Position numbers and translations under genes: made by a program
In this document: in pieces, positions 11,994 to 23,380 of the stretch
Layout of the letters: the number at the start of each line of letters is the position of its first letter
How positions within the stretch are numbered: the first letter of the stretch is position 1
The notes under the pieces: generated by a model
The model's input: only the letters and a program-made list of their open reading frames with translations
Database searches by the model: none
What the model was told of the DNA's origin: nothing
NCBI GenBank assembly: GCA_907163375.1
Contig: CAJQUW010005707.1
Span: forward strand, 1 to 64,000
DNA: 64,000 nucleotides
Source: Prostheceraeus crozeri
Lineage: Eukaryota; Platyhelminthes; Polycladida; Euryleptidae
Direction of reading: 5' to 3'

Positions 11994-14105
11994 GAAAAAG
12001 TGGAAAAGGTTTTGGTGTCTGTTCCCAATCTACTACGACAAAGGAGTTTTACGAAACTTCACGGATTTCGCAAGAAGCCATCAACTTACTGTGTATCGAA
12101 GGGGTCGATTAGCGGAGAAGTTGTCATAGAAAAGGTCATGGAGACCGACCAACTTCTGCTTAACACGAAGGTAAATATTTGAGCCAAAATTGTTTAAGTT
12201 TTAGCCATAAGTAACGAAATGAACTATTTCATCTTTACGACGAACTATTTCATCTTTCAGTCTGCTCACAACTTAATGCTAGACTAATTGATGTCTTCAT
12301 TCCATGCTTCATAAAGTCCATCTACGTTGCTTAGCATTCAATTATCTAGTCACTACAATTCATAGTAACGGTATTTGGCTACTAATCATCGGATCATTCC
12401 TCGATGTGTCTACCTACCAGTAAACATCTTGGGACTGTCGATTGACTCTATCCATACCGGGGGAGGGTCGTTCGGCCTCCCTGTCGATTTTTACTTTTAA
12501 AACTACTTCGTTCAACCTAGGCTTTCGTGACTTTTTGTTTTTTCTTAACTTTTCACCAAAAAATAACCTCTTTTGAAAAGTACATTTTCTGAATTTTAAG
12601 CTACATTTTTGCATTCTCCATGTGCGGTAACTTAAACAAAGTAGCCTATAGATTGATTTAAGGTTTAGTACATCATTCTATAAATTTGAGTCGTACTATG
12701 ATAATCAATGACATCAGACATGAAAAAAGTTTTTCAAACTTGGATATTATTTAAATCCTACTACGTATTTACAATTTCATGAGTCAAAGACCAATTAAGT
12801 AGCTTCTTAATGGTACATTTCACTTTCCAGTAGCATTGGAGAGCAGCAAGGCGTAAAAATACTCTTTAAAGACGTATAGGCATACATGTATATTGAAATA
12901 ATATTGAAAGAAAACATTTCAGATATATTCATTTGATACTCTCTTTGTGTCCTCACTGATAATTCCAGAATTCAACTGTATTTGCGCGCAAGTATAATGG
13001 ATAGTATGAGGATGAGCTAGTTAGGAATAATAAATACCACCATTAGAAAGTTTATACGCCAAATATGTGAGCCTGAAATTTTCATTGTAATTCTGTGCAC
13101 GTTTGTAGAAGCTATATCGATGTGCTTCAGAGCTTAACGTTAGAACAACTTTCGACTCAATTTTTGAGTATTTTTATGAGTTGAGGACTATAGTTCTCCG
13201 AAAGCGCTTCACTATGTTATCAGACTGGTAGCTATTTTACATACGAAATTATTGCTTTTAATGTTACTGAATCAATTGAATCATTTGGCTGCTCTGGTAT
13301 AAATGCACTGATTGTTCTAGTTTTATAATTTCAGTTTTCTTTGTCAAATTGAAATGATGACGTAGTTGTTTGAGCTGCTGAAATAGATGATGCTGTTTTT
13401 TTTACAGATTGAGTTAGAGAAAGCACGCCCATCCATTCCGAATTAGCGGATTCTCAACCGAAACTTATTTAGCGGTCGCTTCTACGACTCATTGCCGGCC
13501 CGACTGACTCGTTCCTCCGAGCTTCTTATTGATGAATTTAGTCGGATGTTTCCTTGTCATGCTAGTATTCTCATTGACGCTAAATACGTCATCGATAAGA
13601 ATCAAGCGATACGTGGTGCAAGTGGATTGAAGGCGATCATAGATCTGCAGAGTGTCTTCAACTCGAAAAAACCAACTGACAATCTTATCCACGTGATAAA
13701 TGTAAGTGTTTTATTTGTGCTTATTTATGTCATTTTGAGTCGGCCTCCTCTATAAATACATGTGATGTAGAGATAATTCTGAGAAACGAATCGTTAAGAA
13801 TCATTGGTAGCATCTGTGACACTATATTCAATGGTTCGATATATTTTCTGTGCAAGGCATCTGTTTTGCCTACACCTTAAGTTACCCACATAACACATGA
13901 CAGCTTCACAGCTCATATGTTCACTGATAATTGTTACATCTGATTACTATTTGTTTGTGGAGTTGAGATCATTTATGGTTGAAATGAAGTCTGATAATTC
14001 CTTTGCAGGACGAAGATATGGAAGCTGCTCTGCTGAACCGGGCCAATTTCGGACCACAAGTCCTGCTCTCCGATACGAGGTTTGCAGTGCGTTCCAGGAA
14101 AGGGT
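11994..14105 (+). CDS. unrecognised three-exon reading frame
   Basis: Three exons join in one frame with canonical splice sites: 11994-12170 (acceptor TTTGTAG, donor GTAAAT), 13408-13701 (acceptor TTTTTTTTACAG, donor GTAAGT) and 14009-14105 (acceptor CCTTTGCAG, donor GTGAGT). They give about 59, 98 and 32 codons. Segments include KLHGFRKKPSTYCVSKGSIS, RSSELLIDEFSRMFPCHASI, KPTDNLIHVIN and DEDMEAALLNRANFGPQVLL. One in-frame TAG lies at 13444-13446, near the start of exon 2. An AG at that very triplet could act as an alternative in-phase acceptor and remove it. The frame looks protein-like, with hydrophobic and charged residues alternating, but I do not recognise the family. Start and end exons are not found. 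It lies inside CACTA-like element 2 on the plus strand, so it may be that element's transposase, a captured host gene, or host exons that only appear enclosed. Confidence 0.45.
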
Positions 14106-14772
14106 GTGAGTATCCGGCTGCGAGTTTCAATGATGAATCTCATTTGGTGGTCGCCGTCATTCTTATAGTGTATTACTTGCTGGATTTACATTATCCTAGT
14201 GTTTTCGCCCAGATAATGTGCTTCTTTCAATGGACAATCCTGAAAATTGAACAATCCTGAAAGTTGAATATCCATATAAATCTCAGAGTTAGAAATTTTA
14301 TCAAACGCTTAGGTTTGTGATACTTTGTGTCCTAAGTTGTATTTTGTAATAGCATACAGACCGTTATATTAATCGTTGCACAAATCGGAAACTTAAAAAA
14401 TCTTATCAAATGTAATTTCATCACTGTCAAATATTACAACTTGCAAACATGGTGATTCATTTTGTTCAGTTGAGATGATGCTACTCAATCAGAGATGCGA
14501 TAATAATACTCCTAACTTATCCCATTGTGATGTACAATACTAAGCATTTGTTCGATATTGTTTATCATATCTAATAAGTTGTCTTGTCGCTATGGTGGCC
14601 TGTCAGTCACATCAGCTGTAGCGAAGCGCTGTACACCATTCGATGGATGAATGACGCCAGTCTTGAGTAAATAAATTGACCTGAATTTTCAATATTAAAT
14701 CCTACTAACCAGACATCAACGCTCTGCTGAAGATATCTTTTTACTTGGTATAATCCTTTTGAAATTGAGTTT

Positions 14773-14930
14773 GTCATCAATGAATAGAATGTCTTCGATG
14801 TTTTTGAGTTTTTTAGGAATGATTTTACTGTAAATTTATCATAGCTGATCCTCTTTTGTCATCAATGAATAAAACGTCTTCGATGTTTTTGAGCAATGAT
14901 TTTACTGTAAATTTATCATACCGTATATAC
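14773..14930. repeat. 85-bp tandem duplication preserving an empty insertion site
   Basis: Copy a (14773-14857) and copy b (from 14858) both start GTCATCAATGAATA and contain GTCTTCGATGTTTTTGAG and ATGATTTTACTGTAAATT. Copy a continues TATCATAGCTGATCCTC. Copy b is interrupted at that TA by the MITE at 14931 and resumes as TAGCTGATCCTC after 15380. Confidence 0.85.
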
Positions 14931-15380
14931 TCGCATATAAGCCGATCTCGCATATAAGCCGACCATCTAAAATTGCTTTAGAATTACCAGTTTTTGCAAA
15001 AACCCGCATATAAGCCGGTACTCAACTTATCTAATTTTACACTATATTTTTGGTTCATAGAAATTTGTTACTGTAAAGATGATAAATGCTTACTTTTATG
15101 TTACATACTAAAAGAAATAGAAGAAATTTTTTTATTTCTAAGAAACCAAACCGTGTACCAATGACGTCGGCTTCATCATTACCTCTAGCTTGGTTACGGC
15201 TCGCCACTGGTGACACACAACCAAATAAAAAGGCAGATAGCGATGAAAACGTGTAGCTGGAAAATTGGCATTAGTATCTGTCCTTGTGTTCATTTTGTTT
15301 TATACGCATATAAGCCGACCCCCTGATTTCAGCATTGTATTTTATACTTCTAAACTCGGCTTATATGCGAGTATATACGG
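14931..15380. mobile_element. mariner/pogo-like MITE, 450 bp, with TA target duplication
   Basis: The terminal inverted repeats are perfect over 25 bp, beginning CCGTATATACTCGCATATAA at both ends. Further copies of GCATATAAGCCG lie just inside. TA flanks both sides, and the neighbouring duplicate keeps the uninterrupted site. It is non-coding. It matches the widespread CCGTAT..TATAAGCCG MITE type of the Tc1/mariner class. Confidence 0.85.
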
Positions 15381-15982
15381 TAGCTGATCCTCATTTTTGT
15401 GTATCCATCCTATCATAAAATAAAATGACATGAGAAACGTTGTCAATAGATCATGCAGTCTTCGAGTTTTCATCAAAACATATCTTCATGGTGAAAACTT
15501 GTGTTAAAGAAAACTTTCGATTTTCTTGAGTGTAACCTGACCACCTTATAGTACACCTCAAATTAATCTTTGGAATATAAGGTTTCATATGATATGAAGT
15601 TAATCAAAATTGAATAACGACTTCAAAGAGAAAATTACGTTTAAAAATGTGTTCATTTTTTGTGCAATGATTTATGAAACGGTCGGTATGTCTAAGCTGT
15701 ATCCTTCTCTGCATGTATTTATGTATGTCGTATTTTTGTTTGATACTAATTGTACACATTCAATAAATATACCAAATATAATCTTTGTTCTGATTCAATT
15801 GATCACCTACAATAACGCCAATTTGGCGTTATACGGCGAACATGGGTATAACGTCAGTATAACGCCAGAATTGCAAAAGTATAACGTTACATTGAGTATA
15901 ACGGCAGGTATAACGCGAGTATAACGGAAACTTTTTTGCAATTCTCGCGTTAGGATATAACGCCTAAATTTTTTAGAGTGTA

Positions 15983-16830
15983 TGAGGCTGATTTAATGCA
16001 TCATATTAGTTAGACATAGGGATTTGCAAAAGCTTTGAAAAGTGGTCGAACATGAATATGAAATCATTCGTATACATGTATTGTAAGCGATTTCTACATA
16101 CATGTAGGCTACAAACAGAGTAGTCACGGTAGTCATGAGATTTAACGACAAAATTGCTAGATGCCCGAATAATTTATAAGGGAATACTTACATGAATACT
16201 CATATTCATTCATAATTAAATAAAGTAATTTAAGATTGAATTTCAAAGAGTATTTAAGCATGTCAGCTATACAGTACATGAAGGACTGTTGGAAACAACT
16301 GTTAAAATCTTTTGGTATACTCACGTTTTGATGGATCATATGTAATTCCATACACAATGCAATGAGGGATAAACGTTTTAAACAACAAACCAAATTTCAT
16401 AGTACCACAAGAAATAAGATGACAGCACGTTTAACTCACTGCACATGACACGGTCACTAGAACAAATGCGTCAATGAAGGAAGAAAATCAGACTACTCAC
16501 CTCATTCTTGACGTCATGGCAACGACACAAATGTAGATCCTCGAAACCGATTGTTTTTCGTAAGGAAAAGACTTTGCTATCAGTAAATCATTGGCAATTT
16601 TATTAATGATTTATTAGTTTGTACATAAATCTGTAAAAACTTATCAAAGAAGTATGCTTTGTTAAAAGCAAAGTGTCACGTAATATTTTCCCTTTGGAGA
16701 GATTCCACTCGCTAAATTTAGGCCAAGCCATCGCAGCGAGATAAGAGAGTGCGGGGAATCACGATATGTGCAGGAGTGAATGAAAGAGAGTTAGCCTTCA
16801 GTAGATGATAAAGAAGACACCGGAGTGTTA

Positions 16831-16891
<61 letters not shown>

Positions 16892-17398
16892 TAAAATTCC
16901 TTAACTGCCCAACATTCAATTCTAAAGTAGAGTTTTTGTGTTTAATGAGTCCATGAAATTTAAATTTCTGGTGTGAAATGAGAATGTGAAATACATATAG
17001 GCTGGGAATAGGTCCTAAGCAGCACAACTTTAAACACTTCAAATCATCCTCAAATAATCCATCATTCATATCACTATTGATAGATCAGGATTCCGCGTGG
17101 TTAATAATCTAATATACTTTTTGGGAGATCAGTAGTTCTGCTATCACTAACATGAATGTCCGTCTACGACTCTTCATAAACGAGGATCTACCAATAGATC
17201 TCCTTCGACATGCAATAGTACCAATGCAATATTACCGTACCAAGGCTCATAATCCAGGATTCATCAAAAATCAATTGTATTTTCATTAATTGGTCGCAAT
17301 CATTTGATTGTTGCTGTCAAACCTTGCAATTTTTATTGATTGCCTCTTGCATCAAAATTGATCTGCTGGTTGACCCAACCCAATATGATTGCAAACCA
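15983..17398. other. interior of CACTA-like element 1, no gene recognised
   Basis: AT-rich sequence with one microsatellite and no recognisable coding signal. Confidence 0.45.
16833..16887. repeat. (AG)n microsatellite, about 55 bp
   Basis: An uninterrupted AG dinucleotide run. The serine-leucine reading frame on the minus strand here is only a translation of the repeat. Confidence 0.95.
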
Positions 17399-17670
17399 AG
17401 CTGGTTTTCTGGACAACCGTTTGGTTTTCCAGAGAACCATTTGGTTTCCCAGAAATCCTTTTGGTTTTCTGGAGAACCAGTTTGGTTTTCCAGAGAACCA
17501 TTTGGTTTCCCAGAAATCCTTTTGGTTTTCCAGAGAACCATTTGGTTTCCCAGAAATCCTTTTGGTTTTCTGGAGAACCAGTTTGGTTTTCTGGAGAACC
17601 AGTTTGGTTTTCCAGAGAACCATTTGGTTTCCCAGAAATCCTTTTGGTTTTCTTGAGAACCAATTAAAAA
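17399..17670. repeat. modular array of about 20-bp units, subterminal repeats of CACTA-like element 1
   Basis: About thirteen units of three types follow one another: GGTTTTCCAGAGAACCATTT, GGTTTCCCAGAAATCCTTTT and GGTTTTCTGGAGAACCAGTTT. The unit is nearly self-complementary, as GGTT pairs with AACC, so both strands show similar words. The open frames across it in several phases are artefacts of the period. The same modules in degenerate form follow the left end (5900-5990). Confidence 0.85.
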
Positions 17671-17710
17671 CCAAAATTTTTTTAGAGTGTGCTTACTCTA
17701 TGAGTATAAG

Positions 17711-20700
17711 TACCAAAAACAATGATAATATTCTGACTCGTCATGATGATAGCTTTCATGTGGTGCATTTTGTTTTTATTTGGACTTTTAGTTTCGGAAA
17801 TGAGTCGGGGGCGTTTGTCAAAACACCTCAGTGGGGCGAGGGTTAAATACACGCTTCAGTGCAACTTTTTAAAATTTCGGTACACTAAACAGCGCGTCAC
17901 AGCGAGCAGGAGCGGGTAGCGTGCAGCCCTACCGCAAATGAACGAAGAATCCCGCTCATTTAATAAAATCACATAATAAGATTCGAATGATTAATCGAAT
18001 GGTTACAGTAGCATTGCACCTGTACACTTGCGGATTGGAGAACGCCATCAGTCCTCATCAGGACTACTTCAATTAATAATTTGAATTAGTAAGCATTATA
18101 TTCTGTTATAAATGGCTGCTGGCATGATTTTCATCATCGCATGAGAATTGAAGTTTTGAAGACAATATTCGACATCTAAGCAGATTTGGTTATCATGATG
18201 CGATGTACAATATAACAGTGTAATTATTGATGGATTCGTTTCATCGAAGTCATCACACAATATGTTTATGAAAATGAAAACCTTCGAAAAAGTGCTGGGT
18301 CATGAATTTTAATATCCGTGTCACCAATTCTATCGAATTTTGTGAAGAACTTCAGAATGCGCAAAACCTAAGCTTCAAGACAGCGTGCAGGTTAGGTGGT
18401 TTGGTGTTAAGACTGTAGAAATGTGAGGCGGGACCGATCCTGGCATGAATAAATGAATTTGGTCACTGATTGGTTTTATTCTCCGGTAGTGGCTGGAATA
18501 ATACAATTTTAAAATCGATTAAGTCGAATTACACCACTCATACGGTAAATATCGCCAATTTAGCTTCACAACTATTAATGATAGATGATACACAGGAAAT
18601 GTCTTGAATTGTTAATGAAGAATCACAGTCGATCTCGTCATCATGACATAGCAGTTTCTCTTGAAGATTTGAGAATCACTGGTCTGAGATTCGTCCTCGG
18701 CGGGATTTCGATGCTCTGATAACATCTTCGAATATTGCAAGAATCGCCTGAACTCAGGATCACAACTATCAATCGTAAATAAATACAAGCTTCATTCCAA
18801 CAAACAAGTCAAGCGATGAATTCTTTTGTAATATCCCATTTCCATATTGGGTAAAAAATGTCAGCAATGGAACTGTCGTAATGGACATGAACCCTTCGAA
18901 TGTCAGAAGTCATGATTAAAAGTGCAGGAAATAATCTTCACTCTCTTCGGATTGTCAAAGAAAATGTTTACAAAGAAATATTCGAAGAACTATTGTGTTT
19001 TCCAGGCATTATCTACAGTGCAAGGATGAAAGAATTAGATGGTGAGAGAGCGCGCAGAAAATCTCTCAGACATTGCGGATTAATTGGGTGATTAACTTTA
19101 TCAAAGACCATCTTCAATCCTCCACTTGTCAAATATTTTCGACGGTTACGAAAATCTTCACTACTGTTAATTGAAGTGAAATGTCTTTCTTGAATAATCT
19201 TCCCATTCGAGAGATATTCACGGCATGAATTATGTAGTTTCTATCAACATACCTAAAGTTCGTGAGAAAATGAATTTGCGTCAATCGCACCTGAGAAGAG
19301 AATTTTGAAAATGACAATTTATAAACAAATTCAACGTTTTGTACATCAATGTAAATGATTAGACTTGGAAAAAATGCTGGTGAAGCATTTCAAATTGGTT
19401 TTGCATTCATTTGGGAGCCGCATGGGGCAGCAGTAATTCATTTCCCACAGTACCTTGAAAGAATTACGATGGGAATTTAGGAGGTATTATTTACATATCG
19501 CTGGTGCGTCTGTAGAGTTTTTATTTCAATTTAGCGTTCACATTGCACATGTTGAAATTGTCCTCATTAGATCAGTCCTCAAGAAAAATGAAATACTTCA
19601 AGCTAGAAGGAATGATCTAAGAAAGTTTACTACAAAACGCAAGTTTTTGTAACACGCTCCAATTATAGTGATACAAAATTTTGAACCGAAAAAGCATTAT
19701 TCTGTAATTTGAAAATATCAAGCGGCTTCAAGTGTAGTCATAAAAAAATAATACAAGCGGGTCATCGGAAACTTGTTATTTCGCGTCAAAATTTAATCCT
19801 GAAACGGATCGAATTAACGCTAATTAGAGAAGGATTTCTGAGGACATAAAATCACAGCAGATTAGGAAGCTATTTCTGCATGATTTTGAAATATCCATAG
19901 GCGGAGTATGATGCATTGAAAAACCAGGTGGGTCTGAACTATCTAAGCAGAAATTATTCATTAATCAACTAATCATTCAATTTGCAGTGTGGCATTGAGC
20001 CCAGTCCTCCACGTATCCGGTTGATTTTCCACTAAAGAATTAGAAAAGATGTCTGTTGCGTTGTGCATGATCAATCTCAGTGAACGAAAAGTCCCACATT
20101 AAAGTAATAAGACATTTTTCACATTCTTTATTGACAATTATTGACACTTTATAAAAAATAGTAGCATTTTATTCGAGTAAATGAAACTCTCTGATAAAAG
20201 ACACTGATTTGAATTCCATTTTAATAATTAATTCCATTCTCATATTATTTCTCACATTCGGAGGTTATTCCTACTTTCAACACACTACTCTATGTCGTCT
20301 TAGTAAGTGATTGCGTCTCAGACAGTCCTTGCATACTTAGTGTGTCCACATCACATGTGCAAGTAACTCTTCTGGAGAGGAGCTGGGTGCAGGCAGCCTG
20401 TAGGTGTCTGTATTTTTATTCTATCAATATACATTAAGATTTAGGTATCGAAAAAGTTTACGATAAAATTAAACGAAAGCGTTTAGGTCTCAATGCGCAA
20501 AAGTTTATTTCCTAAAAATACGGATTTTCTTGTACCTTCTAAAGTCGATTGATCGCCTTCTCCCGAGATTTTAGAGACAATGATTTGCCTTAATACAGAA
20601 GAGGAAATTATCCGGATGTTCACACTGTAGATCCATGGCTTCGAAACGTTGGCCAAAGGACATACGAAATGATTCTATAAATCCTATAGGTCATAGCTTT

Positions 20701-22127
20701 AGGAGCTATGACGGCGTTGGACAGACGTTCTGATACGAATGAATAAGTATTGTTATCGAAAGAGGCGAATCACTTGGTCAAGCCTTTACCGTGTAGTCAA
20801 GATGCACCTATTACAATATAATCCGATGTTAAACTACAAAATCGTTTGATATGGAGTATTTTTCTATTTGATATAGAAGCTCAAGAAGTTTATCTCTTAT
20901 CGCCAGGTTGAGTTTGTAGAAGTCACCAGTCATCAACTTTGACCCCTTCGGGAGACCAAGAGTTGGTTGTGATGCTGATCAGGCGTCAGTAAAAGATTCG
21001 TACACTTAGAAATGCTTCAAAGAAATGGCAACGATTTAAAGATGAACAGGATGAAATAACTGGGATTCTCGAAACGTGAGGTTGAACTAGGAAGCAAAGT
21101 TGACAAATAAAACGAAGTCTATCGTGCAGTATTATAAATTTCGTCTCGTCTAAAGTAGACCGGAAAAGACGTCAATTTTGAGTTCTTTGAACTTTCACTT
21201 TACAGCCGATCCTGACGAAGTCACTCAACTCAAATCACTTGAAATTTCATGACTTTCCTCATCAAGCTCTGTTCCGCTTGGAGACTTCACAATAACTTGT
21301 CTTGCGACTCAAAGAACCGATAAAGGACCCTTGATCAAATTGCGGGAGAGATTTGGAACCTACTCCATGTGATTGTACACTTAATGACGGCGTCTTGGAA
21401 AAGAAGTTAGTGCGGCTTAGAATGCTTGGAATATCCGCACTAACTTCACTATGCGACGATGTGAATTACGAGTTCGTCATAACATGACGCGGAGATGGTA
21501 GTATAAACTTTTGTAACTATAAGTTGCAAATTATCAAAGCAGTCATAATAATTAGTTTAAACCCTTATCTACCGGAACTGTGGTGAATATGTTTTATAAG
21601 CCGTATAACTATAAAAATGCACAACGCTTGACTAGATGGATTCACGTGATTGAAATATAGAATGTGAAGCTTTCTTTCTCTGCAGGTTTTGTGAAAATCT
21701 TCAAATTGTTATTAAAGTTGTTGTATTAATCGAGCTCTTGATGGGGTCAGCAGCAAATCTTAGTCATGAATGATGACAGTAAATGGAACAGATAATTCAT
21801 CACTCAGAAATGATGCACCCAATAGCAAACAGTATATTTACTGAAATTAGAATGTGAGGCGCCAACCGAAGTGCTAAAACACGAAAGAGTGCGAATTTAA
21901 AGGGCATGCAGACTTAATCACTATTTTGGCCTACATGTATACCATTCTTGCCTCTTCGAATGACGCAGGCTATCTAATTGGAAAACCGATTTCTATGTCT
22001 AGGAATTGACAAAAATGCAGGAATGACCGCAGTAGAGAAGCAAAAACCATAGACGTCTGGGTTGGAACTGGTCGGGGCTGGCAGGCGGCCGGGGTAGTCA
22101 AAACCGGCCGTTAACTAAGCCGGCGTC
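17711..22127. other. 4.4 kb without recognised genes or elements
   Basis: AT-rich. Short open frames (18900-19091, 19455-19652) show no family signal. A small GC-rich patch at about 22060-22127 contains repeated CCGGC words just before the piggyBac-type insertion. Confidence 0.5.
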
Positions 22128-22131
22128 TTAA

Positions 22132-23376
22132 CCTTATTCATACCAAGGTATTTGACGCACGCTCACACCAAGGGGGGGATTCCGCCCCCCCAGTATTATT
22201 CCTAAATTATCAAAAAAAGAGACCTGATATTACGGCTTTTATACAATTCGGCTATTCTAAATCTAATGGTGGTATTCATTTTGCATAATGTTTTCGTCTT
22301 GATGCTATAAATAGCATTTTAAAATTCAAACATTTTTTTTTATTTTTTCTTAATTTGTCCTTTTATAAATCATGCAAATCAACCTTAGAGAATACTGTTT
22401 TACCAATTTTGGTATTCTATTTCGAATGGTGATATTGGTTTAGCATGATAAAATATTTTTGGTGTCATAGATAACGATTTAAAATGACTATGTACATGTA
22501 CATAGTCATGGTTAAAAGACATGAAATATTTCCTCTTTTTCAAATTGGTTCCTTCATATGCTATGAAATTAATATTGTTCGGATACATGCATAGAACAAT
22601 GTTCAAATTGTTGCATGATGAAATTATGGCAAATATTATATTTCTGCATCATAAAATAATTACGCAAACCTACACATACTACTTGCTAATTACCTGCAGT
22701 ATAATTCTATTTACGAAAAATGCTAGAACCTTATACAGTGGCTAATAAATATCGTAGATTTACTGTACATGTAGTTTCATAATTTGTAGAATAATTTCTT
22801 CACAAGAAAGAAATAATCATCATGCAGTTCATTGGCCTAAACTAGGTAAAACTAGATAGCTAGCTCTTACTATACTGTATAAGTAGATAACATTTGTTAA
22901 ATATGATCTATGTCTATCGCAAAATCTTTATTCAAGTTAGAATCAAAAGATATCGAAGAAGTATGACAATTTTCTACATAATATGTGGTTCGAATTAGAA
23001 GAAAATACTAGATACTATGTTCTACTAGGCCTATAGCCTTTGATTCCAGGTGTCCAATGATTTTAGACATAGACTGCATATTGCTTTGTAGTATAATGTG
23101 TATGGTATACAGGCAGCTGAGACTTCAAGATATACGTTTTATTGCTAGAATACAATCTATACTTGCTTGCACACAGCATTAACAAAACTGAATTCTTAGA
23201 ACCTATCTGTTGAAAACTAGGCTAGATCTAGCTCTTTCACTGACATAAATTTGACGAAATTTCACAGAAAGTTGAAAAATACCTAAAAACTAAAAGTCAT
23301 GAAAGGTAAGAAAGTTTCTACAGCAAAAATGCGCTTGGGGGGCGGGGAGTATTTCGCCCCCTTGGTACAAATAGGG
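22132..23376. mobile_element. piggyBac-type MITE, 1.25 kb, TTAA flanks
   Basis: TTAA at 22128-22131 and 23377-23380 flank ends CCTTATTCATACCAAGG and, in reverse complement, CCCTATTTGTACCAAGG (14 of 17 positions equal). G- and C-runs follow at both ends. TTAA duplication with a C-rich tip defines piggyBac-class ends. The interior is AT-rich and non-coding. Confidence 0.75.
22484..22509. repeat. 26-bp perfect palindrome
   Basis: Each 13-base half ATGACTATGTACA is followed by its exact reverse complement. It includes a TGTACATGTACA core and lies inside the piggyBac-type MITE. Confidence 0.9.
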
Positions 23377-23380
23377 TTAA

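Larger units (their letters stand above)
7539..15980. mobile_element. CACTA/EnSpm-like element 2 (inner), 8.4 kb
   Basis: The left tip CACTGTAAAAAATCTAACGC and the reverse complement of the right tip CACTCTAAAAAATTTAGGCG are inverted, flanked on both sides by TA. Both ends carry arrays of the word TAACGCC or GGCGTTA: left 7552-7700, right about 15812-15962. Subterminal arrays of this kind are typical of EnSpm/CACTA. The element contains at least three MITEs and a spliced reading frame at 11994-14105. Whether that gene is its transposase is not shown. Confidence 0.6.
5885..17689. mobile_element. CACTA/EnSpm-like element 1 (outer), 11.8 kb
   Basis: The left end CACTCTTAAAAAATCG and the reverse complement of the right end CACTCTAAAAAAATTTTGG are inverted. 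Both are followed by related subterminal modules containing TCTGGGAAACCAAA and GGTTTTCTGGAGAACC. CACTA-class ends with AT-rich tips, 2-3 bp target duplications and subterminal repeats are known for EnSpm. The flanks, TA on the left and TG on the right, fit a decayed 2-bp duplication. The insertion splits a family A hAT copy, which independently supports pairing these two ends. Most of the interior is a second nested element. Confidence 0.6.
5247..17702. mobile_element. hAT-type MITE family A, copy 1, split by an 11.8-kb insertion
   Basis: The left end CATAGAGTAAGCATG followed by GGTAGAGTGGTAAC starts at 5247. The body runs to 5884, where the right terminal repeat breaks off after CACTCTACCTACATA. 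The missing outer tip, TGCTTACTCTATG, sits at 17690-17702, beyond the inserted element. Removing the insert gives a right end matching the left one. Copy 2 at 30866-31534 has the same ends and a perfect 8-bp target duplication, which places the family with hAT-like elements. Flanks here, AATAGAAG and AGTATAAG, agree at 6 of 8 positions. Confidence 0.7.

Noticed and set aside
16791..17069. Frame with a long Leu-Ser repeat
   Set aside because: Translation of the (AG)n microsatellite.
17317..17846. Several open frames over 90-168 codons on both strands
   Set aside because: They are translations of the roughly 20-bp repeat array, open in many phases because the unit lacks stops.
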